Shown in pieces: positions 46,772-59,007 of a stretch of 64,000 nucleotides of DNA. The notes beneath the pieces were generated by a model. It was not told the DNA's origin. It made no database searches and saw only the letters and a list, made by a program, of their open reading frames with translations. A program made the translations under genes and the position numbers. The DNA comes from Adenanthera pavonina (Eukaryota > Streptophyta > Magnoliopsida > Fabales > Fabaceae): assembly GCA_026686845.1 (NCBI GenBank), contig JAIVEN010000004.1, positions 10,944,827 through 11,008,826 on the forward strand. The letters are read 5' to 3'. Numbering within the stretch: position 1 is the stretch's first letter; each line of letters opens with the position of its first letter.

Positions 46772-49700
46772 TCAGAACTCAAACTGCATGTTTGGTGTGT
46801 AGCCAAGGGCATTAAGGTGAGTAGCCATGGCTTTATTCATAGCTGGTGGACCACATCTTAGTATCTGCAAAATGTAACCATCCTTTCCATTACTGTAAGG
46901 CCTATTAAAAATTGGACCAACCATTGAACCAGATGAGGTAACGGTTTAAGGTTTAGTGGTTGGACTGGGATCGGACCGGTTGTGAATAAATTAATATATT
47001 TTTAATAATATAGATAAAAAATATAAAAGATATTTATCCATGATCATAAAATTAACATTTATTCTAGGATAAAAAGTAAATTTAATAATATATAGAAAAT
47101 TAAAAATATTATTAATAAATTTGACAACCTAATATTAAAATCTAAACAAGTTAATATTCATCTATAATTATATTTTGAATTCAAAATAGTCAATTGATAT
47201 TCTATTTTCATATTATTTGCTAAGTAAATTTATCATTATTAATAATTATGTATCATAATAATACTTATAACATTTTAATATAGAAAGAAAAAAATTTATA
47301 CTAAAAATAATGCTCCTTAGTACTAAAATTAATGTTATTTTATTTTTAAAAAGTATTTAAAAAATTTTAAAAATAAAAAAAGGGTTCAGACCAGTTCAAC
47401 CCGGTTTTTTACCGGTTCAACCGGTTCTGAAAATCTCCGGTCTGTATTTATACCCAGACCGGACTAGGGGCCGGTTCCTGGTCGAACTGGCCGGTCCGGT
47501 CCGATTTTTTATTCATGGGTAAGGACTGTAATCTGATCAAGAAACACAAACTTAAAAGCGACCATGAAAAGAATATTCTGTTGCCTCCATCCCTGAATTG
47601 TTAAGTTTCTTAGGTAATCTCTGAAGATAACACACTTGTTACACTTTTTATATTTTTGGGATCACTACAGACTATTATAGAAATTGTTGGTTGTATGAAA
47701 ATGAGATTTATTGGTACATCTCATTTTTTATCTCTGAAGATTTATTGTTTGGTTATTGGTAAATCAAACATACCTGGATATCAGGTGCAGGAGCAGGACA
47801 ATGGGTTTGAATCATTTGTTTGGATACGAACCCGACCCCACCATTCCATGGTTCAGGAGGCTGCCAAGTGTGGGGGAGGAAAAAATGGTTATATTCTCTA
47901 ATAGCATCCAATATAAAAAATAATAAATTATTGTGAAAAAAAGAAGGATTATTCTAGTAAGTTTTAGTGTATCTTAGAAGATGACTTATAGAGGGCACAG
48001 TGAAATATAGAGATGGACCCTTTTCTGGTTACTTGTCGTTGGCATATTAGGTAATCAAATGAGGAAAGTATATTCATTCATCTTTCTCTTCTCCCTCTGG
48101 GGGAGTGATAGTAGTGGAGGAAGAAAATATCATGATTACTGTATTTGTTTCATTTTATAATTTCAGAGCAAACTAAATAATGGTTATTAAGTAAAAACTT
48201 CTTAATATTCATTCTTCTAATTTATATCTTTTATCTTGAGATGAAAATTTCTAGTTTATTAAATTTGAGATTTTATTAAACAAAAGTTGCATTTTTTTTT
48301 TGCCACTTAGATCAGTAGGCATTTGTGTTACTAATATTATTTTGGTATAGCTTGTGTATTCATGTATCACGTAAGTGAAATTAATGTTCGAAATTGTATT
48401 GGGCCGTTGGGCCCTTTTCCAAACCAAGAAAAATAAAAAGAAGAAATTAATGTTTGAAATTATAAAAAGAGAGTACCTCCATTATTACAAGAAACCATAA
48501 ATAAAAGTTTTCTTCTTTTGGTGTGTTTGGTTAACATTGGGAATTTAATTTGAGAGGAGCAACAAACCTGATTCAGAACATAATAGACTTTGAAACGGTC
48601 AGGAAACTTGTTTGCCAACTCATCAAGTTCTCCCTGCATCAATCAGTGCACAGAAACTAAAGAAAAGAATGACATCCGCATGCAAACGTTGTGAATGACA
48701 TAAGACAATGATTAATGCAAAATTAGACTGTATGTTTCTTAGGGCAGCTCCTAGTAGCTGTTGGCTTTTACTTGACCATGATATCTGTAATTAGTAGTTA
48801 AATTTCTCCTTGCATTGGCTTTGCGATGGCCTTTTTCTCAAAGGGAAAAAAAATAAGCTAAAGAAAATAATTGAAGCAAGCACCAAACACCAACTTAATC
48901 CAAATCCTAATGATATAGCTCCTTTTGTTAATTTTCCCATGCAATGCCAAATTTTTACGTAATGAGTTTCAATTTCATAGTTCATTATCACACTGTCACA
49001 TATATAGAATATTGTGTAAGATTCTCGTTTTATTAGTCACCACAATATTATAGCATAAATAGAATGTTATTTGGAGTTATGTCATGTAATTTGACTCTAT
49101 TTTATTTGATAGAATGTAGATATTTTATACTTTTTGAGTATAAGTTGGTCGGAAAAGAATCCAAAGCTCTCATATTATTTATGCCTTGATTGATTTTTTT
49201 GGTTAACATTTATGCTCTAATTATTATTATTATTATTTGAACCAATTTGCCTATGTATCCTCTATTCATTTTAAAGTTGGGTAGGATTAATCTTTTATTC
49301 GGTTGGGTTGAGATTTTATTAACTCACCAAGGGCCGGTTGGCAGGCAGGTTAAGTGGCTTCCTTGCATAACTCATCATTATTTTTTCAATTGATGCAAAT
49401 TTAAAAATTGAGATTCAAATAAATTTAAATCCAAGCATCAAAACATTCAAACATTCATCAAAGCTAAGCATCATTTCATCAAACATTCAAGCATTAAATA
49501 TAAGTATTCTTTAACTTCAAATATCAACAATGATTTAGAAGATGAGAGAGAGCCAACGTGGCTCACCATAGTTTGGTCCCCAAGTGAGTTGGGCTGGGTC
49601 AATTCCCCTTTAATTATAGGTGGGGATTTTATCAATCTAACCCATCTCTTTTCATGGGTCAAATGAGCTAATCCACCAGGCTAGACTTACATTCCTTCCC

Positions 49701-52336
49701 ACCTTTATGACCCATTCCAATATCACTCTGGTATGTAATAATGCATGCTAGAAGATATACAGAAGTTCACCCAAAAAAAAAAAAAAAAAGAAGATATAAA
49801 GAAGGTGAAGAAATAATTACTATACCTTTAGCAGTTAACCAAAAAAAAATTACTGTACCTTTAGCAAAATGTCGTCCACTGTCACATTGGCATAAACAAG
49901 GTTCAATTTCGTAGTGTCCTTTGGATTTTCTAGTATGGCTCTTGTGAGCTGCAAAACAATTGACGGATATAGATGCATTTATTTTGTTGTCCTCAAATGA
50001 ATTACCGAGATAGACGAAATTATTATTTTTTTTTTTTGAATTTTTCAAGGTTAAAGTCCGCTTTCAATTCTCATTTTTGAGTTTTATTTTTGCATCCTAA
50101 GTTTTTTTTTTTAAATTTGAAGTCTTGATCTTAAATTAGGACGATCACAAGAAAAGTCTAATGATTGGCTTGGTTTTAGAACAGAAAAGACTAATTGAAA
50201 TTGAATAAAATTAAATAATCAAAATAAAATTTCAAATGAAATTAAAGGAACACACACAAACAATATATATTTCGTAGCCTAAAATTGTACCTGAAACATT
50301 GGTGTAATGCCTGAACCTCCGGCGAGCATTCCATACGCACGAGCTTGCCCTGGTTTGTAACTGAAACGTCCCTACACGAATGCAAGGTTGCGAATATTAA
50401 ATGATATTTTATTGGTTAATTAGATTTTTTTTTGTGGATTGTAATATTGTATAGAACTTAAGAATGCGTTGCACTATTTACCATTTATGAATAGTGTAAT
50501 TTGTTTTTGATTTTATCCCAGTAAAAAAAAATTGTTATTGATTTTATTATACATAAATACTAAACTAGACTAGAAACATTTTTCTATGGAGATTGAGAAA
50601 ACTGACTGCACTATTTATAACATGTAAATAGGCTTATATATTTATAATGTTAAAATAGGGAAAAAAATCTTCATGATATTTTCAAAGTTAAAAATTTAAT
50701 GAAATTAAATAACTAAACTAACACGTAATGTAAATTAAAGAATTAAAATTATACTTTTGCCAAGAAACTTATATGAATGAATAACTAAAACAGAATTTTC
50801 TACTATTTACTAAAGAGGCTAGACGAAGTAAAAGAAAGAAGTACCTTGGGGCCCTTGACAGGCAAGTAATCACCTTCTCTCATCTCCCTAAAATGGTGAG
50901 ACATCTTTCCCTTTGGATACATCTGCAAAATTATATTTGAATTTATACATACAAATACAATATAAAATATAAGAGATATCGTTTTTACTTTTTATCTTTA
51001 CTTTCTTAAGTTTTGAAATAAATTATCAGAACTTTTAATGAACTCTGTAAAAATTAGATGTTACTCATGCAAAATAAAAAGTTATCTTGAAAAAAAGTTA
51101 TCCTACACTTTAGTTCAATTTTATATTTTTTAATTAAAATTTGTCAGTAAATCAAAATAATTTAATGAGGATATTTTGATAAAAAGAAAATTCAAACTTT
51201 GACTAAAGTTTAAGGCTTAAACATTTGGTTCTAGGAAAGATTTTTTTTATATTTTACAAATAAGTATAATTTTAGTGAAACTAAAAAAAAATATAATTTA
51301 GTCTTATTTATATCATTTTTAAGTAAAAATTAACGGAAATATTTTTATGCAAATATGTACCTTAACAACCAATTCAAAGTAGCCGACATCTGAATCCAGA
51401 GTGATTGGAGTATATGGTCTGATCACTTCCTCTCCTTGGCTATCTCTTCCTCTGCTTACAACGAATGAAGCATCCAAGTTATATATTTTATTTGAATCAA
51501 AATGTACTTCAAATTTAAATTATATAACAAAATTTTTTATTATTGGAAAATACAAGAAAATATAGAGAAATGCAGTTTATCACCCTACTTTAATTTCTAA
51601 AGTGTTTGAAAATTTATTTATAATATTTTTAAACATAAAAATGATGACAAATTTAAAATTTACATGATACATAAAAAAAAAAAAAACACCTGCACCGAAT
51701 GTGTTTCCCAACGGGAAGACCCAAAACTGAAGTAGATGTGGGAAGTGCAAATCTAAATCTTGCAGAATTGTGGCTCAGCTTTGTCTTCCTTTCTAGCTTG
51801 AATTCTCGGAAATTCTCGGGGTCCAAGCACCCTGAAATCAATCGATTAAAATAAAAAGAATATAAAAATTATAATGAGTAATAGTATTCATACATAGCAT
51901 AGTTTGTTTTAGGCTTTGTATAGAGTTAATTAATGTACAAATTCTCATTCCACCAGGTTAAAATTTTTTTTTGAGGCTTTAATATTTTTACTTTGATGTT
52001 TTTTCAATTAAATTGCCCCATTGCAGCAGGTCATGAATCTACCAAGTCACGTGAAGAGTGCAATTCGTTTTTAGGCTCATATAAATGCACAAGGCTCACT
52101 TTAGTTAATTTACAAAATGGGATTTGAATAATAAACCAAAATTAATGTAAAAAAAGAAAAAAGAGATGGATCACCATACCTTTGGATCTGAGTGATAAGT
52201 TGTAGAAGTAGAAAAAGGCAGCAGAAATGGCAATGGCAACAAGAGCAACAGCAACAGCAACATAATGTGAGTGCTTGAAATCCGAATTCAACCACTCAAG
52301 TTCTGAAGAAGCCACATTGAAAGGAAGTTCCACCAT
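46772..52336 (-). CDS. CBR1: NADH-cytochrome b5 reductase 1-like (ER type)
   Basis: Nine exons join in frame to 294 codons: 52336-52180, 51831-51690, 51451-51361, 50922-50845, 50371-50291, 49948-49859, 48633-48568, 47860-47774 and 46864-46772, all GT-AG. The enzyme passes electrons from NADH through FAD to cytochrome b5, feeding fatty-acid desaturation and other ER reactions. An N-terminal membrane anchor (about residues 24-45, Ala/Val-rich, ending FFYFY) is followed by the FAD-binding barrel with RPYT at residues 111-114. The NADH domain has GGSGITP at 174-180 and CGPP at 268-271, and the chain ends MQFEF. The start is the ATG at 52336 (MVELPFNVAS). It is slightly longer than Arabidopsis CBR1 (281 aa from memory), mainly in the N-terminus. 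Exon 7 begins GELDEL; I recall EELE-type residues there in relatives. Intron 8 carries an ACCGGTT-rich insertion and intron 6 a duplicated splice donor. It looks intact. Confidence 0.95.
46903..47520. mobile_element. Possible MITE-like insertion in CBR intron 8
   Basis: The two ends are GC-rich and carry complementary motifs: ggactgggatcggaccggtt (left, about 46963) and a cluster of accggttcaaccggtt, ccggaccgg-type and ggccggtccggtccgatttt motifs (right, 47390-47505). Between them lies about 400 bases of almost pure AT. The pattern recalls small non-autonomous plant DNA elements, but I cannot assign a superfamily or define exact ends. Confidence 0.4.
49816..49866 (-). repeat. Duplicated splice-donor segment of CBR exon 6
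   Basis: The 18-base stretch attactgtacctttagca at the exon 6 donor (49849-49866) recurs with one mismatch at 49816-49833. On the minus strand this gives two candidate donors, tgctaaag/gtacag and tgctaaag/gtatag, 33 bases apart. Confidence 0.7.
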
Positions 52337-52996
52337 TTTTGACACTAATTAACCAAATAATTAATAACCAAATTAATGGAGAATGAAAGAAAGAAAGAAA
52401 GAATGCAAATTAACCTTATATTAAAGGGTTTTATATCTTATGAATGCAAAAAAACTCAAGCATTCATTCATTCTTTTCGTCTTCTTCTCATCATTCTTGT
52501 CACACAGTGAAGCAAAGAATCATTCCAAACGCCTCTAGGAGGACCAAAGATACTACACTTTTAGTTTTTTTTTTAAGAAAAAGAATAGATACTGGTATAT
52601 ATCTCCCTCTCAACAAGCCATATTAAACATGAAGTAACGAATATTCAATCAAACCTCATAAAAATCAAAGTATGGCAATTTCTTACGTAAATTAACCTAG
52701 ATTAATTAGGTCCAATTCATTCTAAAATAGTGGGATACAAATATTAGGTACGTAATTAATTCAGTCCCTTATCAAGCAATATATTAATAAAAGAAGACGC
52801 TGCAGGAGGAGATAGTATATATGAAAGAAAAGAAAAGCAAGAATAGCTCAGGGTGATGTTTATGATGACGAAAAAGTGACAAAAGGGAAGAAGAAAGAAA
52901 ATGAAGATTATAAAATTTTCACTTTTAATAGCGCTTCGCAAGAGAAGCGTTGTTGAAAGATTCACTTTTTGTGGCATCTCTTTGGATTGATATTCA

Positions 52997-53053
<57 letters not shown>

Positions 53054-53801
53054 CTTTTAATGGGGAATTACAGTCAAGGACTAGAGCAAAGATAATTAAT
53101 AGCAAAGAAAGACTTGTACCTAATAAAAAGTAGTAAAAAAAATGATTAAGAAGTACAATTGGGAACATCAGTAGTAGTAACGGGTCATATTTTATAATAA
53201 ACTTACTATTTTGGCTCAAAAATGTGATTCTCCCAAATTTTAACACTTCACTTGTGCATCGAATGAAATCATGAGATTCATTTCTATTCTTAATTCTTAA
53301 TACCGTCTTAAGTGGCTGATATGATTGGCTTGTATTATGTCTATTGCAAAATTCATAAGAAAATGACCGTCTTGCACGTTCTTTTATCATTAATATATAG
53401 TAGACTCAACCTTTATCTAACAATGATTTATTATTATTTTTTTTTCACGATCGATCGATGTCTCCCATATCTCACAAAATATACAATTTTTTTAGTGATA
53501 TTATTTTCTGTGATATAGCTCTCAAAAGCAATGGTGATTTATGGGAAAAGATGAAGAAAGAGCTAGATAGATATAGAGAGAAAGCTGTAATCTTAACTGT
53601 GAATAACAAATGCGTGCTAGAGTGAATCTGGAATTAGGATTAATTATTTGGGTTTTGAAGAAAATTCCAAACAGGCAATTAACATGCATAAAATGTGAAA
53701 TTATACTTGATATGGATATATATATATATATTTTCAAGTGTAAAAGTTTGGATATCTGGAATTGATATTATAAAGTGGAGAAAAATATTACAAGTTATTT
53801 G
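52337..53801. other. Upstream region of the reductase gene
   Basis: About 1.46 kb without a gene. It includes a CT microsatellite joined to an AT run (53001-53053), which reads (GA)n on the gene strand about 665 bases before the start codon and could lie in the promoter or 5' UTR. A frame at 52962-53390 on the minus strand is an artefact of the microsatellite (Arg-Glu repeats). Confidence 0.6.
53001..53053 (+). repeat. Compound (CT)n(AT)n microsatellite
   Basis: About eighteen CT units run into eight to nine AT units. Confidence 0.95.
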
Positions 53802-55317
53802 TGTTAGGTTTGTTGGTTTCTCAAGAGGGGGGTGAATTGGGAAGTTTAAAATTTTTCTGCAAAAACGTGATAGAATAGTGATAGTAGAGATTTTGCAGAA
53901 AACAGAGTACAATGCAATATAGCAAATGCAAGGTAAGAGAGGAAATGACACAGAGATTTATCCTGATTCGATCTAATCACTTGACCTACATCAAGTCTTC
54001 AAGCCACCATTTGAGATTTTCCTCTATCTTGCAAGAATTTAGTGGGTTCCTTATAATGTCATAGTATAAGCTAGTGCTCTGTTTTAAGGGCCTTCAAATT
54101 GACACTATGCACTCTAACAAAGAGTTTGCCAAATATCTTGTGATAACCCCTCATAAGAATATCCTTTTTCTAGATGTAGAAAAGATTTTGTACAAAATGA
54201 GAACTCTCTAATATAGAGTAAATAAGACAGTTGAAGTGCAATAAATGAAGTGAGAGAGAGTAAAAGGCTTTTTCTAAATATTTTAACAGAGTTTCAGTAT
54301 ATATAGCATAAATTTGTTACCCACAACTTTAAATGAAGTTCTATTTATAGATTTGTGTTTTAACTGAGCATTAGACATAAGATTTAGCCATTAGAGACAT
54401 TATCCAATGGTTACTTTGCAAAACTAGTTGTTCTTTAACCGCATTTAATTCGTCTAATACTCTCAAAATTTGAATTTTAGGTGCCAATGGATGAATTTCG
54501 CAGAGACCATATGCTAAAGACTTTAATGTTAAACTTCCAAAATTCTTTTGTTAAAAGTGAAATTTGAATTTTGGTTTTGACAAATATTTCCTTTGTTAAA
54601 ATATATGAATTTTCAAGTTTAAACTATATCTATTGAGTGTGAACAATTATCTCATATTGCTACAAGGCACTCGAAATTTGAATTTTGGTGATCCACAATT
54701 TGTTTGTCAATGAGTAACTCAATATGGCACAAGAGTTCTACTTTTTGAAATTCGAATTTTGAACATTTAACATTTGTCTGTCAGAGAGACCTTAAATCAG
54801 ACTTAAACATTTTAAATCCAGAGTTTGAATTTTGAAATCCAAAGTTTGTCTGTCTGAGGGATTGACTTTGAACTCTTTTTGCATTCTAATATCAGACGAA
54901 CTTTGACATAAATTCAGCTGAATTTTTCATTTTTCACAAATTATGCTTGACTTGAAATTTGAATTTCAATCAACTGAAATTCATCTGACATAGGTGACAT
55001 CTTTGTAACTTTGAATTTTAGTTAGCAAAGTTCCAATTTTCAATGATGCATATGGAGTTTAACAGTTCAAACTTTGTCTATTAGTTAGTGTTTTTCAAAT
55101 TTAACATAAATTAGCATATGATAATTGAAAAACACATGTTTAAAACTAGTGGGAGTGAAATCAAAGCCTTTTACTCAGTAAACACTGTGAGAAATCCTAA
55201 CACTTAATTCTTTACTCATTTCTTCTTCGATTTCTTTACTTGATTACTCTGTTATTCCTTTGATATCTTCTTTCTAAGCTCTAGTTGTTTAAAATCATCA
55301 AAACACTTGATTCAATA
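53802..55317 (-). repeat. 3' LTR of the copia element
   Basis: On the plus strand it runs from tgttaggtttgttgg to cttgattcaata; the matching terminus tattaagtttgttgg is visible at 63986 next to the PBS. It carries the caagaggggggtgaattggg landmark (53822) and many degenerate units of aaatttgaatttt followed by tttgtctgtcagag (54460-54980). The right terminus is defined by the purine tract. Confidence 0.8.
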
Positions 55318-55724
55318 TTCTCCCCCTTTTTGATGATGACAAAATAACTTGCAAACTGAATTAATATTTGGATTTGCTACTAAGAGCTCCCTCTTAATAT
55401 TTGCATTAAAATTTAAAGATAAGTACAACACATAAAACTAGTGGGAGTGAAATCAAAGCCTTTTACTCAGTAAACACTGTGAGAAATCCTAACACTTAAT
55501 TCTTTACTCATTTCTTCTTGTATTTCTTCACTTGATTACTCTGTTATTCCTTTGATATCTTCCTTCCAAGCTCTAGTTGTTTAAAATCATCAAAACACTT
55601 GATTCAATATTCTTCCCCTTTTTGATGATGACAAAATAACTTGCAAACTGAATTAATACTTGGATTTGCTACTAAGAGCTCCCCCTCAATATTTGCATTA
55701 AAATTTAAAGATAAGTATAGCACA
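55141..55724. repeat. Tandem duplication of 292 bp over LTR/PPT junction
   Basis: The unit starting taaaactagtgggagtgaaa at 55141 is repeated from 55433 with few differences. Each unit holds the last ~175 bases of the LTR, the purine tract and about 115 bases of interior. Confidence 0.9.
55318..55331 (-). other. Polypurine tract (first copy)
   Basis: On the minus strand aaaaagggggagaa lies directly before the LTR start tattgaatc. The duplicated unit holds a second version, aaaaaggggaagaa, at 55610-55623. Confidence 0.8.
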
Positions 55725-55869
55725 TATAGCAAAGCAGAAGGAAAATATGGAATCACATTAATTCATTCAATCAAGGTTTAGTATAGTGATAAGACATTGC
55801 AAGAATAGTTCATTTTAGTACAAGGGAAACTGCAAATAAAAATAAGCAAAAGAAGAAACCCTAAGATCT

Positions 55870-58012
55870 AATCACTTCTTCTTAGGCTTGGATTTCTTGC
55901 TGTAAGTCTTGCTAGAATGTCCTGCTTCAGTCTTCTAGTTTTTTCAGATTTCTTCTCCCCCTTTTTGGCATCATCAAGGGTTGGAACATGCATAGCAAGA
56001 GGATGAATCTATGACATTGAACTGGCATGAAAATGAATAGGGATGAATGGCACAGTGAAGGGTATCTGAGGAAGAGGGATAAATGCTTCATTACTTTCTT
56101 CTTCATCATTAGATACATCAAGGAGTTCTTACATTTCCCTTCTGGAAATTGCAAGTTGAGCCCTTTGCTCCTCTGTGAGACTGAATTCAAAAAGGGATGG
56201 AGGAGGAGCTAGAGTGGCAAACATCTCATTAAGCCTTTTCTTCTATGTTTGCACAAAGGCATCATGTGCAATGGCAGAAATATCTACATAAGGAACAAGG
56301 CTGTAACAAGCTTCTTCCATTTGCTTAGATTCTTGGAGTGACAGAATTGATTCATGAGTAGCATCTTCCATTATAGGTTCATGAGAACCTTCTTCTTGAG
56401 GGGCCTGTTCCTCTATGGCATAGTCCAAAGGTAGACCAGTACTTGTTTCATTGCTGGAGGCCTGGGGTGTAGTGGCAGTGTCAATAGCCCCAGTTGCAGC
56501 ACCTACAGCAGCAGGCTCAGGGGACCTTAGCTCAAAAGGGCTAGGAGGTTCGAGAGAGGGAGACTTGGTAGGCTTAGAAGTTCCATACTGAAGTGGAGCT
56601 GATGTAGAGGGGATAACACTTCTGATGTCTTCATAGGCATCATCAACCACATTCATATTTTCAGCCAGCTGTGTGATTTGAACGTGCATGTTATCTTTGA
56701 TGCTTAATAGGAGTGCAGATAGATTATCATATAGCTTAGTGATTTTGGTTGGCTTGGACTAGGTCAAAGGAGTGGAAGGTTGAGGTGTCTAAGTGGACTA
56801 TGCTGGAGGTGAGATAAGTTGTGATGGTTTTGGTGGAGGAGAAATATGCTAGGCTAGTTGTGGTGAGGGCTGAGTATGTGGTATGGCTTCAGAGGTTCCC
56901 TCTTGTTGTTGTGATTGACTTTCTTCAAAGAAAAGGTCCTCTGACTTTCTTGCTCCTTTGCCAACCCATCTCCCTTATTTCCTTTCAATTTCCATTCGTT
57001 GCAACTCTTCTTCCTTGAATACTTTAGTGGGCTTGCCTTTGCCTTTCTCCAAGTGTTGTATTTTGGCATACTGAAGTATTTTGGTGATGTTAGAGCCATA
57101 GGGCAAGGTTGAGTCTCTCCTTTGATCTTGTGCCTTGATCATACGCTGGAGGATGACATAGCCCATATTCAACAGCTTTCCACGCGATTAGTGCAGTCAT
57201 TACATGAGCTTCAGCCCTTGTAATCAAATTGAAGCTTCCCCTTTTGTTGAATATGATCCTTGACACAATATAGTATAGGACCTTGGCTTGAACACTTACA
57301 TCAGATGGCTTCAGTAAACTCAGGGGAGGCCTATTCTCACGCCTTTTGAACAGGATATTCAGGATTTTGCTCTCCTTGTAGTTCAAGAATGGACCACTTT
57401 CCTTATCTGCATTTTCATCCTCATCCATGTATTTTGAGGTGGTGATGTCAATCTTGAGGCCATCTTACTTAGGGATTTCCAGAACTTCATTGAATGTCTT
57501 ATCCTAAAGCCACAGAGTTTTTGACCTTAGATTAATTTGCATTTTCTTTTTCTATTATTGTATAACAGAGTAGCATACCACGATTTGATCACCTAATCAT
57601 CATATCTCTCTTTAATTTCCAACAAATTTTTATATCTTACCAACCATAATCCAACATCAAAATTGTTAGAAATAAGAAATTCTACCAAGTTGGTACAATG
57701 AGGTTTGATTACCTTCTTGTTGATAAACTTGGTGGTATGCTCTTCCAAGATATGGGCTTTGCTCCATAATGGCTTAGTGGTTAATTGGAATTCCTTAGAC
57801 TAAGTGCTGGATAAGGTAGAAGCAGTAGCAGTAGAGACAAGTTTCTTCGAATCAGCCTTGTGAGTTATTTTCTGCTTTTTAGATGGTGTTCCCTTGCTGG
57901 ATTCACCTTTCTTTTTCTGAGTTTCACCTCCATTAGAGGCATACTAAGACTTAACAGCCCTCTTTAGTCTGGACTCTCCTTTACCCACGTTGGGATTTTT
58001 AACCCTTGCCAT
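55870..58012 (-). pseudogene. Post-pol ORF of SIRE-type element, broken
   Basis: On the same strand as pol, and between pol and the 3' LTR, a protein-like region begins at the ATG 58012 (MARVKNPNVGKGESRLK). It runs, with stops and shifts, to about 55.87 kb. The basic N-terminus is followed by text such as LVRYKNLLEIKERYDD, KSWYATLLYN, VLYYIVSRIIFNKRGSFNL and TRAEAHVMTALIAWKAVEYG. This recalls the 'putative plant transposon protein' domain (PF20167) often annotated in plant genomes. A Pro/Ser/Thr-rich, acidic C-terminal half (56690-56240; PSTSAPLQYGTSKP, SLEPPSPFELRSPEPA) and a Lys/Arg-rich end follow. SIRE elements carry a third ORF here, sometimes called env-like; its function is unknown. 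I see no signal peptide or clear membrane segment. Open segments remain at 57428-57090, 57172-56975, 56689-56243 and 56190-55927. Confidence 0.7.
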
Positions 58013-59007
58013 GTCTGTGATAGATTGATGCAGAAAGATGCAAGGAAGGGGTTTATAAGGTGCAGGCAGGAGTTTAAATAGTGGGAAATGGAGATTCAAA
58101 GATAGAATTAATGAGAAATTTAAGAGAGGAGGTGAATAGACTTGGGAGAGAGATGAATAGGGTTGCATCTATTCAGAACGAGACCCTTGGTTTTAGCTTT
58201 TGTAACTGTTCAACAGATGAATTTTGAGGGCCTAAAATTTGAATTTTGAGCAATTACGTAGCTAACCCAACAAAAAGGCTTTCTGACAGACAAATTTTCA
58301 TCTTAACATTCGTCTGACAAAAACTTAGTTCAAGGTACAATTTCCAACAGACGAACTTTGAATCATCAAAGTTTGAATTTCGGAAGATCAAACATTATGC
58401 ACACAAAGAATGAGAAATTCAACAGATAAGTTTCATCCTTGTAGTTTATCTTACAGAGACTTGTCATAAATGCATGCTTCAATAGAAGAATTTTGAGATT
58501 ATAAAATTCGAATTTTAAAGATTTGTAAAGAACTTTTAAAATGCATATTTTGAGTTATTGAAATTCACAAAATGAACATTTTGAACACAGTCAATATTCA
58601 CATTGTTATTAAAAAATTCAAATTTCCATCATACAACAGACGAATTTCGAGTAACATGAAGGTACTGTAACACCATGAGAGCCATTGAAATTCATCTATT
58701 TAGCACTTAAGTTTGAATTTTAAGCATACCAATTCATTTAAAATCACAATTTAACATGGAAATTCATCTAATAACATGCAAAATGTGAATTTCGAATTAT
58801 TGAACTTACAAATAGGGCCTAAAAGTTTGAATTTTGAGCTCTTCTTCAGCATCTGTTGACTGCACAGGTCTGATAAACTCCATTACGTTGATTTACTAGC
58901 ATTTAGACTCATAAGGAGGACCTACAAAACATTTTAAACACACTCCAATGCTAAAGTTAGTATCAATTTAATGCCAGAAACTTAAATAAATTTGGTTAGA
59001 AGCTTGC
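58013..59007 (-). other. Spacer between pol and post-pol ORF
   Basis: A non-coding, AT-rich kilobase. From 58200 to 58860 it is packed with units such as cagacgaactttgaa and aaagtttgaatttcgg, the reverse complement of the units that fill the LTR. Confidence 0.6.

Noticed and set aside
52962..53390. 142-codon minus-strand frame upstream of the reductase gene
   Set aside because: It contains an Arg-Glu run translated from the GA microsatellite, and has no recognisable domain.
56821..57018. Plus-strand frame in the post-pol region
   Set aside because: It is antisense to the sense-strand post-pol ORF, which has recognisable protein-like content.
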